This document shows, piece by piece, positions 4,821-5,318 of a stretch of 5,318 nucleotides of DNA. The DNA is taken from contig JBBTVP010000023.1 of NCBI GenBank assembly GCA_038063175.1, positions 1 through 5,318 on the forward strand, written 5' to 3'. The notes under the pieces were generated by a model. The model was not told the origin of the DNA. It saw nothing but the letters and a program-made list of their open reading frames with translations, and did no database searches. Position numbers and translations under genes: made by a program. The DNA comes from JBBTVP01 sp038063175. Lineage in GTDB: Bacteria > Patescibacteriota > Minisyncoccia > UBA6257 > 1-14-0-10-40-38. The stretch's first letter is position 1. Each line of letters starts with the position of its first letter.

Positions 4821-5318
4821 AAAATTTTGCGTAACCAATTCGCTTCAACCAAAATTCGTTCTCCCATTCCCAGAGGCCTTTCGCCGCTAAAAAGGCGGCA
4901 TAATCTTCTTTCCAAAACGGGAATTCTTTAAGTTCAATGACACCACGTGGTTCTGACCACGCATGTTCTTCTTTGCACACCGGTCCCTTTCGTGGAAAGG
5001 GGATTTTAATTTTTTCCCGGCCGCCTTTTGTGCGAAGTGTTGTTCCGCACCGTAGGCATACCTGGTTTTGATCAATCCGGAAAATCCAACGAGTTTCCAA
5101 GTTTTTTACGTCGCGTTCAAGTGGTTCCATGTAGGCAGCAGTCTGGAGATTGTAGTCACGATACACCGCTTGCGATGTTTTGATGTCTAAAACGCCGATT
5201 TTACCATCAATGAGCGCGAGGGCATCAATAGTACCTGCATAGCGTTCCCCGAAGTGCACAATTCGTTTCTCGATAAACTCGGGGTTTATGACGACGTTTC
5301 GCTCGTCCATAAATTTCT
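4819..5318 (-). CDS. PD-(D/E)XK nuclease with Cys/His insertion, partial (5' end outside window)
   Basis: The frame is open to the right edge; the ATG at 5310 is probably internal, since such nucleases usually have a further N-terminal helical part before this point. Counting from that Met, the RecB/Cas4-like core is clear: YAGTIDALALIDGK (24-37, motif II Asp29), GVLDIKTSQ (39-47, motif III D42-x-K44) and YNLQTAAYMEPL (53-64, the QxxxY motif of RecB-type nucleases). TRWIFRID (73-80) and VIELKEF (124-130) look like consecutive strands, and DYAAFLAAKGLWEWEN closes the fold. Between the strands lies an unusual insertion with C85-x2-C88 and C112-x3-H116, a possible zinc site. The predicted activity is metal-dependent DNA cleavage, probably exonuclease in repair, recombination or defence; the context does not decide. 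Stop TAA is at 4821-4819, inside the T run of the convergent small-RNA terminator. No terminator for this gene itself is visible. Confidence 0.85.
   Translation of the reverse strand, partial: KFMDERNVVINPEFIEKRIVHFGERYAGTIDALALIDGKIGVLDIKTSQAVYRDYNLQTAAYMEPLERDVKNLETRWIFRIDQNQVCLRCGTTLRTKGGREKIKIPFPRKGPVCKEEHAWSEPRGVIELKEFPFWKEDYAAFLAAKGLWEWENEFWLKRIGYAKF

Noticed and set aside
4785..4821. Twelve-codon plus-strand frame starting ATGCGTTTT
   Set aside because: It overlaps the terminator stem and T run, has no ribosome binding site and is best explained by chance.
1..5318. Alternative genetic code with TGA as glycine, as in some Patescibacteria
   Set aside because: All frames read through without in-frame TGA, and the visible genes end in TAG or TAA, so nothing calls for recoding.
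1..5318. CRISPR array, insertion sequence or attachment site
   Set aside because: No regularly spaced repeats, transposase or integrase frames, or paired direct repeats bounding a segment were seen.

Overview
The window looks like bacterial chromosome from a Patescibacteria (Candidate Phyla Radiation) genome, most likely Parcubacteria-like. This rests on a compact YchF with a shortened linker, a VirD4/TraG-like ATPase preceded by a small acidic helical protein with no other secretion genes in view, very short intergenic gaps, and almost no Shine-Dalgarno sequences. It is inferred from protein character and was not tested by any search. The standard genetic code fits, because none of the five genes needs TGA read as an amino acid.

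Layout. (1) Positions 1-689, minus strand: a partial, AT-richer gene cut by the left edge. It encodes an unrecognised, mostly helical protein with an R-x6-H motif that recalls HEPN or DUF5677-type proteins. (2) Positions 690-805: a divergent intergenic region with two predicted promoters that appear to share one palindromic TTGCAA -35 box, a repeated CTAACTTT word, and an inverted repeat over the ribosome binding site of the left gene. (3) Positions 806-1807, plus strand: ychF, a translation-associated P-loop ATPase with a C-terminal TGS domain. (4) Positions 1837-2244 and 2251-4614, plus strand: a tight two-gene unit made of a 135-residue acidic helical protein and a 787-residue membrane-anchored ATPase of the TraG/VirD4 type. 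A textbook extended -10 box lies seven bases before the first start codon. (5) Positions 4615-4820: a gene-free stretch holding what looks like a stand-alone structured small RNA, with a strong promoter, three hairpins, a single-stranded pyrimidine tract and an intrinsic terminator. (6) Positions 4819-5318, minus strand: a partial PD-(D/E)XK nuclease cut by the right edge, with a Cys/His insertion that may bind zinc.

Functional links. Only the two genes at 1837-4614 form an obvious unit, probably a DNA- or protein-moving membrane motor plus a small partner. ychF is a housekeeping gene, and the nuclease converges on the small RNA from the right. The most interesting parts are the unidentified small RNA, the likely leaderless starts of three successive genes, and the control elements before the left gene. 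I see no complete defence system, mobile element or CRISPR array.
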